Source: Aurantiacibacter suaedae
GTDB lineage: Bacteria > Pseudomonadota > Alphaproteobacteria > Sphingomonadales > Sphingomonadaceae
Length of the DNA stretch: 64,000 nt
Assembly (NCBI RefSeq): GCF_005434915.1
Contig: NZ_SKCG01000003.1
Span: forward strand, 248,001 to 312,000
Direction of reading: 5' to 3'
Position numbers and translations under genes: made by a program. Each line of letters starts with the position of its first letter. The first letter of the stretch is position 1. Positions 7,663 to 15,681 of this stretch are shown here, piece after piece. Below the pieces are notes generated by a model that worked only from the letters and a program-made list of their open reading frames with translations, ran no database searches and had not been told where the DNA came from.

Positions 7663-9435
7663 TCAGTTGCCGATCGCGATGATGCAGACGGTCGATGAAG
7701 AGCCGCCGCCGTTGTTGCCGTAGGCTCTTCCTCCAGCGGTGGAGATATTGGACAGATAGGCAGAGTAGGATCCGGAATAGCCGAGCCCCTGCCGCCCGCC
7801 CGGCACCGCCGCGAACACGGCATTGGGGAACGCAACTGGCCAGCTGAAATTTGATGTGCCGCTGGCTGAGCAGGAGACGTTCACCCATTGCAAAAGCATG
7901 CCGTTCGACAGCCAGAGGCGGCCATTCGTGCTTTGGCTGGAGCCGATGTCTCGCAAAAAGTCCGACCCGTGCAATCCGTCCAGCAGGTCCGCGTCCAACC
8001 CACTACCTGCGCCGTCATTGCCGACGTGCCAGAGCATATTTCCGTTGGAGAAAGCATTCCCGGTCATGTGGACATTGCCCACGATAATATCGCGACGCTG
8101 GTTGGTAATGTCGCCTTGCGCAGCAAACACGAACCGGTTCAGGGCATCGTAGTAGATACGACCGGCCCCCCTGCCTCCCCAATGGAAATTCAGGCCCGGC
8201 GCATAGGTTTCGGCACTCTGCGAGTTGCCGACAAAGCCAGCCTCTCGCAGTTCCAGGCCGCCGAACGCATCGTTTGACGGTCCGCTGCGCGCAAGCGTGA
8301 TGTCGCCTCCCATTTGCCGACCCATCGCGAGAAACAGCGAACCGGAGGTGCCGTGGAGCAGGTCCGCGTCCAGACCACTGCCTGCGCCGTCGTTGCCAGC
8401 GTGCCATGCAGTTGCGCCCAGGATTGTTATCGGGACGTTGAATCCGAACGGCCCGGAGTTGCTCGCGATACCCCATATCGGCACAGAACCGCTACCGCGG
8501 TCGGTGTAGAACACGACGTTGCCGTCATCCTGCGAAACGATGCGTGCGTTCACCAAGCCCACGCGGTGCGCTGAGATTGCTGCCCCGCCGCTGGTCTTCG
8601 CCACCGCAATATCGCCGCTAAAGGTGTCTCCCGCCCTGTTGGCTGGTGTATAGCCAAGGCGCGCGGCGATGTTTGTGTAGAAGCTGCCGTGCTGCCCATC
8701 GAGCAGGTCGGAATCCATACCCGATCCCGCACCATCTACCGTGCGCAGCCTGGCGAGAATGTCGGCGGCAGTGTAATTTGCCCCGAGCACGAAAGCAGCC
8801 GCCTGCTTCCCGTCCAGCAAGTCCGCATCGAGGCCGCTGCCCGCGCCATCGTTGCCGGGGTGCCAGATGGCCGAATTGTTCGCGCCAAAGCGCGCATCCA
8901 GCCATGCGGTGACAGCATCCTTGATCGCTTTTGCCGTTGCGGCGCGCTCGGTGTCAGCGCCTGCGATTGCCTCCACGCTGGTCAGCAGTTCGACCACACC
9001 TGCGCGCTCGGTCGTGGCGGGCGGGTTGAGGAAATTGGCATCGCCGAAGGTCAGAAGGGCGGCGTCGATATCGGCGAAGATCGCATCGATCGAGATGGCC
9101 GCGATGCTCTGCGCGGTCTTCTCGAGGAACGGGTCGGTCTGGCCATAGATCGCGAACAGGGTGCCATCGCCAAGGTAGAGCGCGAAGGAACGCAGCGCAT
9201 AGGTATCCTCACCGCCATCGGTGACGTTGACGTGAATCGTGTCCGCCGCGACCACATCGCCAGCGACGCCCGCAATGCGCTTGAATTCGCCGGGCAGGCT
9301 GATCGCCGTGGCGGAAGGCACCACTGCGGTTTCGGACAGTCCGATTGCGGCAATGATCACCGGCGTAGTGCCGGTGTTGCTGGCATTTACCAGCGCGGCG
9401 CGGCCAGCGTTGGTGACTTTCATGGTCAGCGACAT
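7663..9435 (-). CDS. Tail fibre / tail collar protein with WHxGNDGAGSGLDADLL repeats
   Basis: The 590-residue protein begins MSLTMKVTNAGRAALVNA, the opening of the P2-type phage tail-collar fibre N-terminal domain (DUF3751) that attaches to the baseplate. The middle carries at least four copies of a motif like WH.GNDGAGSGLDADLLDG, a repeat found in fibre shafts and chaperone-assisted fibres. The C-terminal part (about 450-590) is Gly/Ser-rich with aromatic strands and is the likely receptor-binding tip. The repeats are also conserved at DNA level, which can promote recombination between fibres. Confidence 0.9.
   Translation of the reverse strand: MSLTMKVTNAGRAALVNASNTGTTPVIIAAIGLSETAVVPSATAISLPGEFKRIAGVAGDVVAADTIHVNVTDGGEDTYALRSFALYLGDGTLFAIYGQTDPFLEKTAQSIAAISIDAIFADIDAALLTFGDANFLNPPATTERAGVVELLTSVEAIAGADTERAATAKAIKDAVTAWLDARFGANNSAIWHPGNDGAGSGLDADLLDGKQAAAFVLGANYTAADILARLRTVDGAGSGMDSDLLDGQHGSFYTNIAARLGYTPANRAGDTFSGDIAVAKTSGGAAISAHRVGLVNARIVSQDDGNVVFYTDRGSGSVPIWGIASNSGPFGFNVPITILGATAWHAGNDGAGSGLDADLLHGTSGSLFLAMGRQMGGDITLARSGPSNDAFGGLELREAGFVGNSQSAETYAPGLNFHWGGRGAGRIYYDALNRFVFAAQGDITNQRRDIIVGNVHMTGNAFSNGNMLWHVGNDGAGSGLDADLLDGLHGSDFLRDIGSSQSTNGRLWLSNGMLLQWVNVSCSASGTSNFSWPVAFPNAVFAAVPGGRQGLGYSGSYSAYLSNISTAGGRAYGNNGGGSSSTVCIIAIGN
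7985..8870 (-). repeat. Four dispersed coding repeats in the tail fibre gene
   Basis: Near 7986-8032, 8358-8404, 8698-8735 and 8816-8862 the same DNA block, encoding GNDGAGSGLDADLLDG-like residues, recurs with few changes. The copies are in frame, 100 to 370 bases apart, and each starts a shaft segment. They are repeats within one gene, not a CRISPR array, because spacing is irregular and all copies encode protein. Confidence 0.8.
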
Positions 9436-9460
9436 TGAACTGGCTCCGATTGGGAAGGGA

Positions 9461-10006
9461 TCATGCGGCGATCGCCCGGATCCGGGTGTTCACCATTGGC
9501 CGCGCCACGGCGCGCAGGCCGATGGCAGCGCGCGCGTTCTGCGCTGTGGTGAAGGTGAAGTGGCTGCGCGCAGGCTTGGTGCGCGCCACCTCGGCGATCA
9601 CCGCATCGATGAATTCCTGCGAGGGTACGGCTTCCGACTGGCCGCCGAGCGACACCGAAAGGCTGAAGGTGTGCGGCGCAGCCGGCGGATCGACCTCGAA
9701 CCATTCGCGCACCACCACCGCGCCGCCGAAGCTGTCGACAACATCAATAACCGATTGCGTGGTGCCCTTGATGCTCTGGATCGCAATGGCGCTGGCAACG
9801 CGGGCGCGGCGGATATGCAGCGGCCAGTCTGACGACCACTGGTCGATCGACAGTGCCCAGGCGAGCCAGGGTAGCAGATCCTCCGGACAGTTCTCGGCCG
9901 ACCACAGGTCGCGCAGCGGCACATCGATGGCGCCGATCCGCGCATCGACCAGCTGTTCGAGTGCGCGCTCGAGCGCGACGGCGTTGGGCGGCAGCAGCGA
10001 GGTCAT
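9461..10006 (-). CDS. Baseplate protein (P2 gpI-like)
   Basis: This 181-residue protein matches the P2 gpI family: MTSLLPPNA at the start, then VPLRDLWSAENCPEDLLPWLAWA, a nearly invariant family motif in which the baseplate tail protein I carries CP..LLPWLA. It joins the fibres to the baseplate with J. Its ATG overlaps the stop of J (ATGA), so the open frame upstream to 10054 is not used. Downstream lies the fibre gene, 25 bases away. Confidence 0.93.
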   Translation of the reverse strand: MTSLLPPNAVALERALEQLVDARIGAIDVPLRDLWSAENCPEDLLPWLAWALSIDQWSSDWPLHIRRARVASAIAIQSIKGTTQSVIDVVDSFGGAVVVREWFEVDPPAAPHTFSLSVSLGGQSEAVPSQEFIDAVIAEVARTKPARSHFTFTTAQNARAAIGLRAVARPMVNTRIRAIAA

Positions 10007-10905
10007 TCGCCGACCCCGGCATCGGTGAGGGTGACACCCTCGCAATAGCCGCACTGCTGGCGCGTCAGCACGAGATCGGCAGGGGGCTGGGCAAGCGTGA
10101 TGTTCTGCACGCCTTCCGGGTGCAGTGCCGCAATGATGCCCGCGCGAGTAACATCGCGGCCGAGCCGCAGGGCATTGGCCAGATGATCGGCAAGCCGCGC
10201 CCCGGCTTCGGCGAGGACCACCGATCGATCCGGCCCCGAAAGGAACGTGATGCTGGCGGCAATGGTGAAGGGCACGATCTGGGCCGATTGCACGGTGACA
10301 TGATCGGTCAGCGGGCGAACGCTGCTGTCGGTTAGCCTGGCCTCGACCGCGGCAAGCACCGGTGCCGATGCCGTCCCGTCGCCTTTGCGCGAAAGTACGG
10401 TCACGACGACCTCGCCGGGTGTCGGGCTGATGGCGGAGGCATCGAGCACGTCAGAATTGGCCGACAATGCGTGGAAGATGTACGCACCTTCCGGCCCGGC
10501 CACCGAATAGCCCTCGGGCGCGAGCACCATGCGTCGGCGCAGGCTGTCATCGCTCTCGTAGGTGGGCGCGATCCCCAAGGCCGGATTGCCCGGATCGATG
10601 ATGAAACGCTCCACGCCCAGCAGCGCGGCCAGTGCATCGAGATCTGCACCCAGGGCAAAGGCGGGCATCACCGCGCGGGCCGCATCGTTCACCCGCTGGC
10701 GTAGCAGCAGTTCGCGATATGCAAACAGCTCGATCACCTTGATCAGCGGATCGCTTTCCAGCGTGGGATCGAAGTCAGGGAAGTAGGTGGCGAACTGCGC
10801 CAGCGCGTCAGCGCGGATGGCCGCGTAGTCGAGCTGCTCGATCACGCTCGGCGCGGGCAGGCGCGAGAGGTCGACCCCGGTAAAACTGTCCGATGCAATT
10901 GCCAT
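10003..10905 (-). CDS. Baseplate assembly protein (P2 gpJ-like)
   Basis: The 300-residue product has the layout of the gpJ/gp47 baseplate family: an N-terminal PSVIEQLDYAAIRADALAQF, a middle RQRVNDAARAVMPAFALG.DLDALAALLGV segment, and a C-terminal beta-rich part. It forms the baseplate edge. ATG 10905 is chosen because it precedes MAIASDSFTGVDLSRLP, the conserved opening; the 15 codons upstream run into the late palindrome. It heads the J-I-H-G operon on the minus strand. Confidence 0.93.
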   Translation of the reverse strand: MAIASDSFTGVDLSRLPAPSVIEQLDYAAIRADALAQFATYFPDFDPTLESDPLIKVIELFAYRELLLRQRVNDAARAVMPAFALGADLDALAALLGVERFIIDPGNPALGIAPTYESDDSLRRRMVLAPEGYSVAGPEGAYIFHALSANSDVLDASAISPTPGEVVVTVLSRKGDGTASAPVLAAVEARLTDSSVRPLTDHVTVQSAQIVPFTIAASITFLSGPDRSVVLAEAGARLADHLANALRLGRDVTRAGIIAALHPEGVQNITLAQPPADLVLTRQQCGYCEGVTLTDAGVGE

Positions 10906-10949
10906 GGCGCGATCAAGCCCGCCGCACGCCGCGCAGGCGAGGGGCCGCA

Positions 10950-10972
10950 TTTGTTGTGGCGCACACTACAAG
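10950..10972. promoter_or_regulatory. Late-promoter palindrome, copy 2 (between J and lysis operons)
   Basis: TTGTGG-N6-CTACAA (10954-10971) lies in the gap between the divergent J operon (start 10905) and the lysis operon (start 11037). It sits at about 45 and 65 bases from these starts. It matches copies 1 and 3 well beyond the dyad. One dyad between two operons fits an activator that works in both directions or two overlapping promoters. Confidence 0.7.
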
Positions 10973-11036
10973 TCCACGCACTGGCTCAGCCAGCCTCGCG
11001 CGCAATGGTGGCGCATCTGCAATGCGAGGAAGCGAC

Positions 11037-11447
11037 GTGAAGGCGATCGAAATCTATGCCGACGCTATCCGGTGGTGGGGCTTCATGGCCGGTGTGATCG
11101 GCCTCGACGATATCCGTCGCCGGGCGGTGACGTTCTGCCGCGATAGCCGCTGGCAGTCGGCCCAGCGACTGTGCGCCGATGCCTGCGCCGAGGTAACGCT
11201 CTGCGCGCTTCTGGCCATCGTCGGGATTGCAGTCCCGCTGATCGGCCATTTCACGCCAGTCGAGGTGAACTCGCCCATTGTCCTTGCCGCTCTGTGGACG
11301 GCGTGGGCCTGCGTGAGTGTGGCAGGCTGGGCCTATGTCGTCAGCCGCGCCGTGCGCGAGCCTCTGCTGCTGGGCTGCGCGGTGCTGGCGCTGTCGTGCT
11401 GCATCCTGGCCGCCATCGCGGCCTCTTTCGCCACCGGGGGGCAATAA
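11037..11447 (+). CDS. Small three-helix membrane protein in the lysis cassette
   Basis: This 136-residue protein starts at GTG 11037, which has AGGAAG at a good distance; an ATG 15 bases upstream has none. After a polar first part it shows three hydrophobic segments (VTLCALLAIVGIAVPLIG, IVLAALWTAWACVSVAG, LLLGCAVLALSCCILAA). It is the first gene of the lysis operon and its TAA overlaps the ATG of the holin-like gene. It may be a holin, antiholin or accessory membrane protein; the sequence does not decide. Confidence 0.65.
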   Translation: MKAIEIYADAIRWWGFMAGVIGLDDIRRRAVTFCRDSRWQSAQRLCADACAEVTLCALLAIVGIAVPLIGHFTPVEVNSPIVLAALWTAWACVSVAGWAYVVSRAVREPLLLGCAVLALSCCILAAIAASFATGGQ

Positions 11448-11845
11448 TGGTCAGTGGAACCGAAACCGCGATCAAGGTCGCGCCGCCGATCATGATGGCG
11501 GCCATCTCCAGCGAGGTCGACCTGCTGTGGCTGATCGTGATCCCGGCCGGGCTGGTGATCGGGACGATGGCGCAGGCCGGGCTGCTGGTGAAAGCGGGCA
11601 CGGCGCACGAGGAATTCCGCAAGCAGATGCTGGCCTCGGTGCTGGTGGGGCTGGCCAATTGCGTGCTGGCGGGTGTTATCATCTGGTCGCTTGGGCTCAA
11701 CTACGTGCAGGGCCTCGCTGCCGCGACGCTGTGCGCATTCGGCGGTGTCGGCTCGATCGAGACGGCCTTCGCCTGGGCCTATCGGCACCTGCTCCAGGAT
11801 GCCGCCGCGCGCGGTGGCCGCAGCAAGGGTGATGGCGATGTCTAA
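11447..11845 (+). CDS. Putative phage holin
   Basis: The 132-residue product has an N-terminal hydrophobic helix (LLWLIVIPAGLVIGTMAQAGLL), an amphipathic stretch, and a second and third helix (LASVLVGLANCVLAGVIIW; LAAATLCAFGGVG), ending in a charged tail (HLLQDAAARGGRSKGDG). Length, helix count and place just before a cell-wall hydrolase suggest the holin that opens the inner membrane. Its start overlaps the previous stop (TAATG). The family assignment is inferred from topology and position. Confidence 0.65.
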   Translation: MVSGTETAIKVAPPIMMAAISSEVDLLWLIVIPAGLVIGTMAQAGLLVKAGTAHEEFRKQMLASVLVGLANCVLAGVIIWSLGLNYVQGLAAATLCAFGGVGSIETAFAWAYRHLLQDAAARGGRSKGDGDV

Positions 11846-11990
11846 TCCGCGCGCACCGCTTTTCGCCGCGCTTGAAGCAGCCGCTCCGCCCGGCCTGCTC
11901 GATGATCCGGGCAATGTGCTGGCCTTCAACAACCTGCTCGATGCCTTCGGCGTGGCGCGAGAGCAGCCTGATCAGGGAGAGCCTGCGTGA
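11838..11990 (+). CDS. Small hypothetical protein linking holin and endolysin genes
   Basis: This 50-codon frame starts within the end of the holin-like gene (ATG 11838; ATG 11832 is also possible) and its TGA overlaps the GTG of the peptidase gene. The product (MSNPRAPLFAALEAAAPPG and so on) has no membrane segment. Overlaps on both sides argue that it is translated as a coupled link in the lysis operon. No function is evident. Confidence 0.55.
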   Translation: MSNPRAPLFAALEAAAPPGLLDDPGNVLAFNNLLDAFGVAREQPDQGEPA

Positions 11991-12463
11991 CGCGCCTGAG
12001 CGAACACTTCCACCTTTCGGAATTCACCCGCAGCCAGGAGGCCGCGCGGCGCGGGATCGACAATTCCGCGCCCGCCTGGGCGGTGCGCAACATGGCGCTG
12101 CTGTGCCAGCATGTGCTGGAGCCGACCCGCGCCCATTTCGGGCAGCCGATTGTCTTGAGTTCGGGTTGGCGCGCCCCGGCGCTCAACAGCGCGATCAAAG
12201 GATCGAAGGACAGCCAGCATTGCAAGGGCGAGGCGGCGGACTTCGAGATCCACGGCATTTCCAATCTCGAAGTTGCGCGGTGGATGCAGCGCAATCTGGC
12301 CTTCGATCAGCTTATCCTCGAATTCCATGTGCCGGGCGATCCGAATTCGGGCTGGATCCATGCCAGCTACCGCGAGCCGTGCCGCAAGGAGGCATTGACC
12401 GCTGTAAAGAAGCGCGTCTTCGGTCGGCTCAAGACCGTGTACCTGCCGGGGTTGGTCGCGTGA
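11987..12463 (+). CDS. M15-family peptidase, probable endolysin
   Basis: This 158-residue protein matches the M15A D-Ala-D-Ala peptidase fold: LSEFTRSQEAARRGIDN at the start, VLSSGWRAPALNSAIKGSKDSQH, and the zinc ligands His78 and Asp85 (SQHCKGEAADFEI) with His125 (GWIHAS). In phages such enzymes cut the peptide cross-links of peptidoglycan at the end of infection. There is no signal peptide, so export would depend on the holin. The GTG start overlaps the preceding stop (GTGA). Confidence 0.9.
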   Translation: MTRLSEHFHLSEFTRSQEAARRGIDNSAPAWAVRNMALLCQHVLEPTRAHFGQPIVLSSGWRAPALNSAIKGSKDSQHCKGEAADFEIHGISNLEVARWMQRNLAFDQLILEFHVPGDPNSGWIHASYREPCRKEALTAVKKRVFGRLKTVYLPGLVA

Positions 12464-12485
12464 GCCCGCGCGGGCGGCGAACCTG

Positions 12486-12851
12486 ATGCGCGGGCTTGCC
12501 GATCTGCTCGGCGTGCCGCGCTGGTTGGTGCTCGCCGCCGCAGTCGCTGTGCTCGTCGGCGGCAGTGCGCTGCTGGTGCGCTGCCACGATCGCGGTGTGA
12601 TCGATGGTCACGAGAAAGCGCGCAGCGCCCGGCAGGCTCGCGCCGCGAGTGAGGCCGACCGCACCGCAATCGCGAACGATGCCCAGCGCGCCCAGGTCCG
12701 GGCGGCTGACAGCCATAAGATGAGGGAGGCCATCGACCATGCCGAAGCGATCGATCCGCAAGCTGTGCGTCAGCCCGCTGGCCCTGCTGTGCGCGCTGCT
12801 GCCGACAGCCTGCGCGACCGTGCCGAAAGATCCGGCGGCACCGCCAATTGA
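12486..12851 (+). CDS. Rz-like inner-membrane spanin subunit
   Basis: The 121-residue protein has one N-terminal membrane helix (LVLAAAVAVLVGGSALLV) followed by a long Ala/Arg/Glu-rich helical region of about 80 residues, likely a periplasmic coiled coil. This is the plan of i-spanins such as Rz, which with an outer-membrane lipoprotein fuse the two membranes during lysis. It follows the endolysin, and the second spanin gene begins inside it in another frame, the usual Rz/Rz1 layout. Similarity is structural, not by motif. Confidence 0.75.
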   Translation: MRGLADLLGVPRWLVLAAAVAVLVGGSALLVRCHDRGVIDGHEKARSARQARAASEADRTAIANDAQRAQVRAADSHKMREAIDHAEAIDPQAVRQPAGPAVRAAADSLRDRAERSGGTAN

Positions 12852-13080
12852 ATGGAGCGAGCCGGTCGCCTGGCCCGAATTGCCGCCGGGCGAAGCGACA
12901 TGCCCGGCAGGCGATGCGGTCGGCAGTGCGATCCCTTGCTTGTCCGACCGGCAAGCAGCGCAGCTGATGGCGGGGCTGGCCGATGCGCTTGACGAAGCCA
13001 ACGGTAGGCTGGCGAACCTGCGCGACTGGTTCGCGGCCTATGGCGCTGCCAGCGGGCAGAAGCTGGCGAGTTCGCGATGA
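12739..13080 (+). CDS. Rz1-like outer-membrane lipoprotein spanin, embedded start
   Basis: This 113-residue frame starts inside the Rz-like gene in a +1-shifted frame and continues 229 bases beyond it. A signal segment (LCVSPLALLCALLPTAC) ends in a lipobox, LPTAC, followed by a Pro-rich stretch (KDPAAPPIEWSEPVAWPELPPG), both hallmarks of o-spanins. It should be an outer-membrane lipoprotein that pairs with the Rz-like protein. At 113 residues it is longer than lambda Rz1, with a C-terminal helical extension. Confidence 0.75.
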   Translation: MPKRSIRKLCVSPLALLCALLPTACATVPKDPAAPPIEWSEPVAWPELPPGEATCPAGDAVGSAIPCLSDRQAAQLMAGLADALDEANGRLANLRDWFAAYGAASGQKLASSR

Positions 13081-13199
13081 CCAATTAGATGGCCAATATT
13101 GGTGTGGATTGCGGACTTATGAACACGAGGGACAGCTTGCGTCGTTGCGATACGATCCTAGAACTAGGCCACGATGATTGATGAACATCCTATTTGGCA

Positions 13200-13400
13200 G
13201 TGCGTGATGTGAGAGAGAAGCGCGTTGGCTTCTTGCTCCTGCTTCTCGTATCGGCATTGGTCGTAGGCAGCGGCTACTTGTTCGCTGGACCTTATTTTTT
13301 TATAGCTCTTCTGTCCTTCGACAATCCGATCTTTTCGTCGGTTTTCATCGCGCTAATTGTCTCTCCGCTTGCTTACCTATGGATTGGACGCAGCCAATGA
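13200..13400 (+). CDS. Possible small two-helix membrane protein
   Basis: A short frame (GTG 13200; TTG 13194 or GTG 13209 are alternatives) encodes about 66 residues with two hydrophobic segments (GFLLLLLVSALVVGSGYLF; IFSSVFIALIVSPLAYLWIG). It lies in a stretch of lower GC that starts the cargo block behind the lysis genes. No convincing ribosome site is seen and no family is recognised. It could equally be a chance frame. Confidence 0.35.
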   Translation: MRDVREKRVGFLLLLLVSALVVGSGYLFAGPYFFIALLSFDNPIFSSVFIALIVSPLAYLWIGRSQ

Positions 13401-13473
13401 CGAGCGTCCCTGCAACAGTTTGCGGGTGGTTTTCTGCCATTGCGGCCCCGGCGGATCGCCTTCTGGTGTGCTC

Positions 13474-13674
13474 ATGAGCACTTCGCCTACCAGCGTCGGA
13501 CTTGGCGGGGACGGTGACGAGATTGTGGCCATCGACGACATTGAACGCTCCTTTGGGGTCAAGCTTGATAAGTCCCACGCGGCACAATGGCACACTGCTG
13601 GCGATGTGTTCGCATCGCTCTGCCAAGCGCTGCCTTCCGACAATGGTGGGGAAGACCAGTGGCCGCGCTTGTGA
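13474..13674 (+). CDS. Short protein resembling the start of an acyl-carrier-like domain
   Basis: The 66-residue frame contains DEIVAIDDIERSFGVKL and TAGDVFASLCQALP, a pattern of two helices and an Asp-rich loop that recalls acyl-carrier-like proteins. It stops at EDQWPRL, just where such proteins usually continue, so it may be a truncated gene. It lies in the cargo block, convergent with the SDR gene. The resemblance is from memory and weak. Confidence 0.35.
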   Translation: MSTSPTSVGLGGDGDEIVAIDDIERSFGVKLDKSHAAQWHTAGDVFASLCQALPSDNGGEDQWPRL

Positions 13675-13702
13675 AAGCGAACGTCCAATGGTCGGCGGTT
13701 CC

Positions 13703-14449
13703 TCAATCCCCGTCGATCATGCGTGCTACGATCTCGCGCACCTTGTTATCGCGTTCGGCGAAGCGGAACGGCTCGACCTCTTCCACAACGATCTCGTCGG
13801 CTTCCGGTTGTTCGTTCAGGTGCGCCATTACATCATCCGCGAACTTATTGAGCGGCACGCTATGGGGGGACTCTTTCAAGCCTTCCAACAGGTCGGTCGC
13901 GACTTGCGGGGGGATGATCTCTATAACCTGTGCATCCCCTTCCAGCAGAGCGCGAAGCGCCACCACGTAGGAGTGGACCGCCGCCTTGCTCGCTGAGTAG
14001 GTTGCCGCTGCGGGATAGGGGACGAACCCGGTGCCCGAAGACACCACGAGGATTGCTGAATCAGGCTGGTCCTTCAAATGGTCAACCAGCGCATCGATAA
14101 CCCGGATAGGACCGAGCAGATTGGTCTCCACGATTTTTTCCGCACGAGAAAGATCGCGAGCAGTCGTCGGATCTTCGGCTCCGGAAATTCCGGCGCAGTT
14201 GAGTAGGACGTTGAGACCGGGATGGTCGGCTATCACCCCTTTGGTCACGGTTTTGACCGCAACGGGATCATCGACGTCCAGCTCGTAGAACGTCATTCCG
14301 TCCCGACCTGCGACAGCCTCTTCCAGTGCATCGCGTCGTCGCCCGGAGACGATGACCTCGTTGCCCTGGTCATGCCAGCGGTGGGCGAGTGCCCGTCCGA
14401 TGCCGGAACTACCGCCGGTGATGAAGATCGTGTTGCCGCTGCGTTTCAT
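13703..14449 (-). CDS. SDR-family oxidoreductase (prophage cargo)
   Basis: This 248-residue protein is a classical short-chain dehydrogenase: the cofactor loop TGGSSGIGRALA, NCAGIS, the catalytic Ser in VVSSGTG and YSASK (Tyr and Lys). The Arg-rich turn SGRRRDAL suggests preference for NADP. ATG 14449 has a strong AGGAG site, and the frame upstream to 14539 is ignored. It is divergent from an AraC-type regulator gene 140 bases away, a common host arrangement in which the regulator controls the enzyme. The substrate is unknown. Neither gene is a phage morphogenesis function, so the pair is cargo. Confidence 0.85.
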   Translation of the reverse strand: MKRSGNTIFITGGSSGIGRALAHRWHDQGNEVIVSGRRRDALEEAVAGRDGMTFYELDVDDPVAVKTVTKGVIADHPGLNVLLNCAGISGAEDPTTARDLSRAEKIVETNLLGPIRVIDALVDHLKDQPDSAILVVSSGTGFVPYPAAATYSASKAAVHSYVVALRALLEGDAQVIEIIPPQVATDLLEGLKESPHSVPLNKFADDVMAHLNEQPEADEIVVEEVEPFRFAERDNKVREIVARMIDGD

Positions 14450-14501
14450 GTCTGCTCCTGCGCGTGAATGGCGAAAATAGGTAGCAGACGCCCGACCGCC
14501 A

Positions 14502-14534
14502 TGCCCAATCCTGGCGCATTCTTGCCTATTCCTG
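14502..14534. promoter_or_regulatory. Direct repeats in the SDR/AraC divergent promoter region
   Basis: TGCCCAATCCTG (14502-14513) and TGCCTATTCCTG (14523-14534) match at 10 of 12 positions and start 21 bases apart, two helical turns. This is the geometry of the paired direct half-sites bound by AraC-type dimers. They lie between the divergent SDR and AraC genes, closer to the middle, where one site could control both. Confidence 0.6.
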
Positions 14535-14589
14535 CTCAATCCCTATCCCATCGGTCTCTCAGATGATTCGATCGCGAGGATAGGCGCCA

Positions 14590-15465
14590 ATGGACCCAAT
14601 GGTTGCAAAGCTGGGATGCGCCGCCACCAGACATGCCTGCGAAGGTCTCGTCACCACGCCGATTGCGAATTTCGGCCTTCTCAAGGTCAGCCGGGAAACC
14701 GATCTTCCGCCGGAAATCTACCGACCCGTCGTCAGCCTCATTGTTCAAGGTGAGAAACAGCTTACGATCGGCACACAGGTTCTGACGTATCGCGCCGGAG
14801 ATACCTTCACCACATCGCTGGACCTGCCGGTGTCGGCGCGGATCACGAGGGCCAGTCCCGAAAGACCCTATCTCGCAATCAGTTTCGCTATCGATGCGGG
14901 GCTCGTCGGGGATATGTTTCTTAACATGCCGGATCCTGCCGAGCCCCTGCCCGAGCGGGGCTTCGCTGTCGATCGGGCAGGATCGCAACTGCTCGATGTA
15001 TACGGCCGGGCTTTATTCTTGCTCGATCAACCGGAAGACGCGTCGGTCATGGCGCCGCTTCTGGAGCGCGAACTTGTATATCGGCTCCTAAAAGGTCCGC
15101 AGGGTGCGGCGTTGAGACGGCTCGTAACCGGAACCCACGCCATCGCTGGCGTGCGAGAAGCAATCGAAAGGATTGGCCAGAGTTACAAAGATCCGTTCAG
15201 CGTTGAAGAGATCGCCAGGGCGGTCGGCATGAGCGCGTCTGCCTTTCACCGGCATTTCAGAACCGCCACGGGCATTACGCCGCTCCAATACCAGAAGACC
15301 CTTCGGCTCTACGAGGCGCGGCGCTTGCTCGTGACGCAGTCAGTCACCGTCGGTTCGGCCGCCTTTTCCGTGGGATACCAGAGTGTATCGCAATTCACGC
15401 GTGAATATCGGCGAATGTTCGCAGCACCACCGGGCCGAGATACCCGCCCGCGGTCATCGGTTTGA
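14590..15465 (+). CDS. AraC-family transcriptional regulator (prophage cargo)
   Basis: The 291-residue protein has the AraC_N-type effector domain (about 25-180, with FGLLKVSRETDLPPEIYRP and YRAGDTFTTSLDLPV) and a C-terminal double helix-turn-helix (about 195-285: FSVEEIARAVGMSASAFHRHF; VGSAAFSVGYQSVSQFTREYRRMF). It should bind the direct repeats in front of the divergent SDR gene and control it in response to a small molecule. It sits inside the prophage between lysis and tail completion genes. Confidence 0.9.
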   Translation: MDPMVAKLGCAATRHACEGLVTTPIANFGLLKVSRETDLPPEIYRPVVSLIVQGEKQLTIGTQVLTYRAGDTFTTSLDLPVSARITRASPERPYLAISFAIDAGLVGDMFLNMPDPAEPLPERGFAVDRAGSQLLDVYGRALFLLDQPEDASVMAPLLERELVYRLLKGPQGAALRRLVTGTHAIAGVREAIERIGQSYKDPFSVEEIARAVGMSASAFHRHFRTATGITPLQYQKTLRLYEARRLLVTQSVTVGSAAFSVGYQSVSQFTREYRRMFAAPPGRDTRPRSSV

Positions 15466-15681
15466 TAGCACGACAATAGCAATTGTTGCCGCCACCGGAT
15501 CTGAAATCCAATTGTTTCATCACCCATCACTGGCGAACCAGCCCCCGAACCGATCGACGGCTATCGGTGAGCTAGGTTTTAATGATGTATGTCCAATAAT
15601 AGAGTCGGAAACTGACTGGCAGCTTTTAGCGAACTGAGCGGTATAGAGGATCGGTCTGTCCGCTAGCGAAGTCCCGCAAAT

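Noticed and set aside
7985-8870. Repeats that could suggest a CRISPR array
   Set aside because: Spacing is irregular, copies are in frame and encode the fibre shaft.
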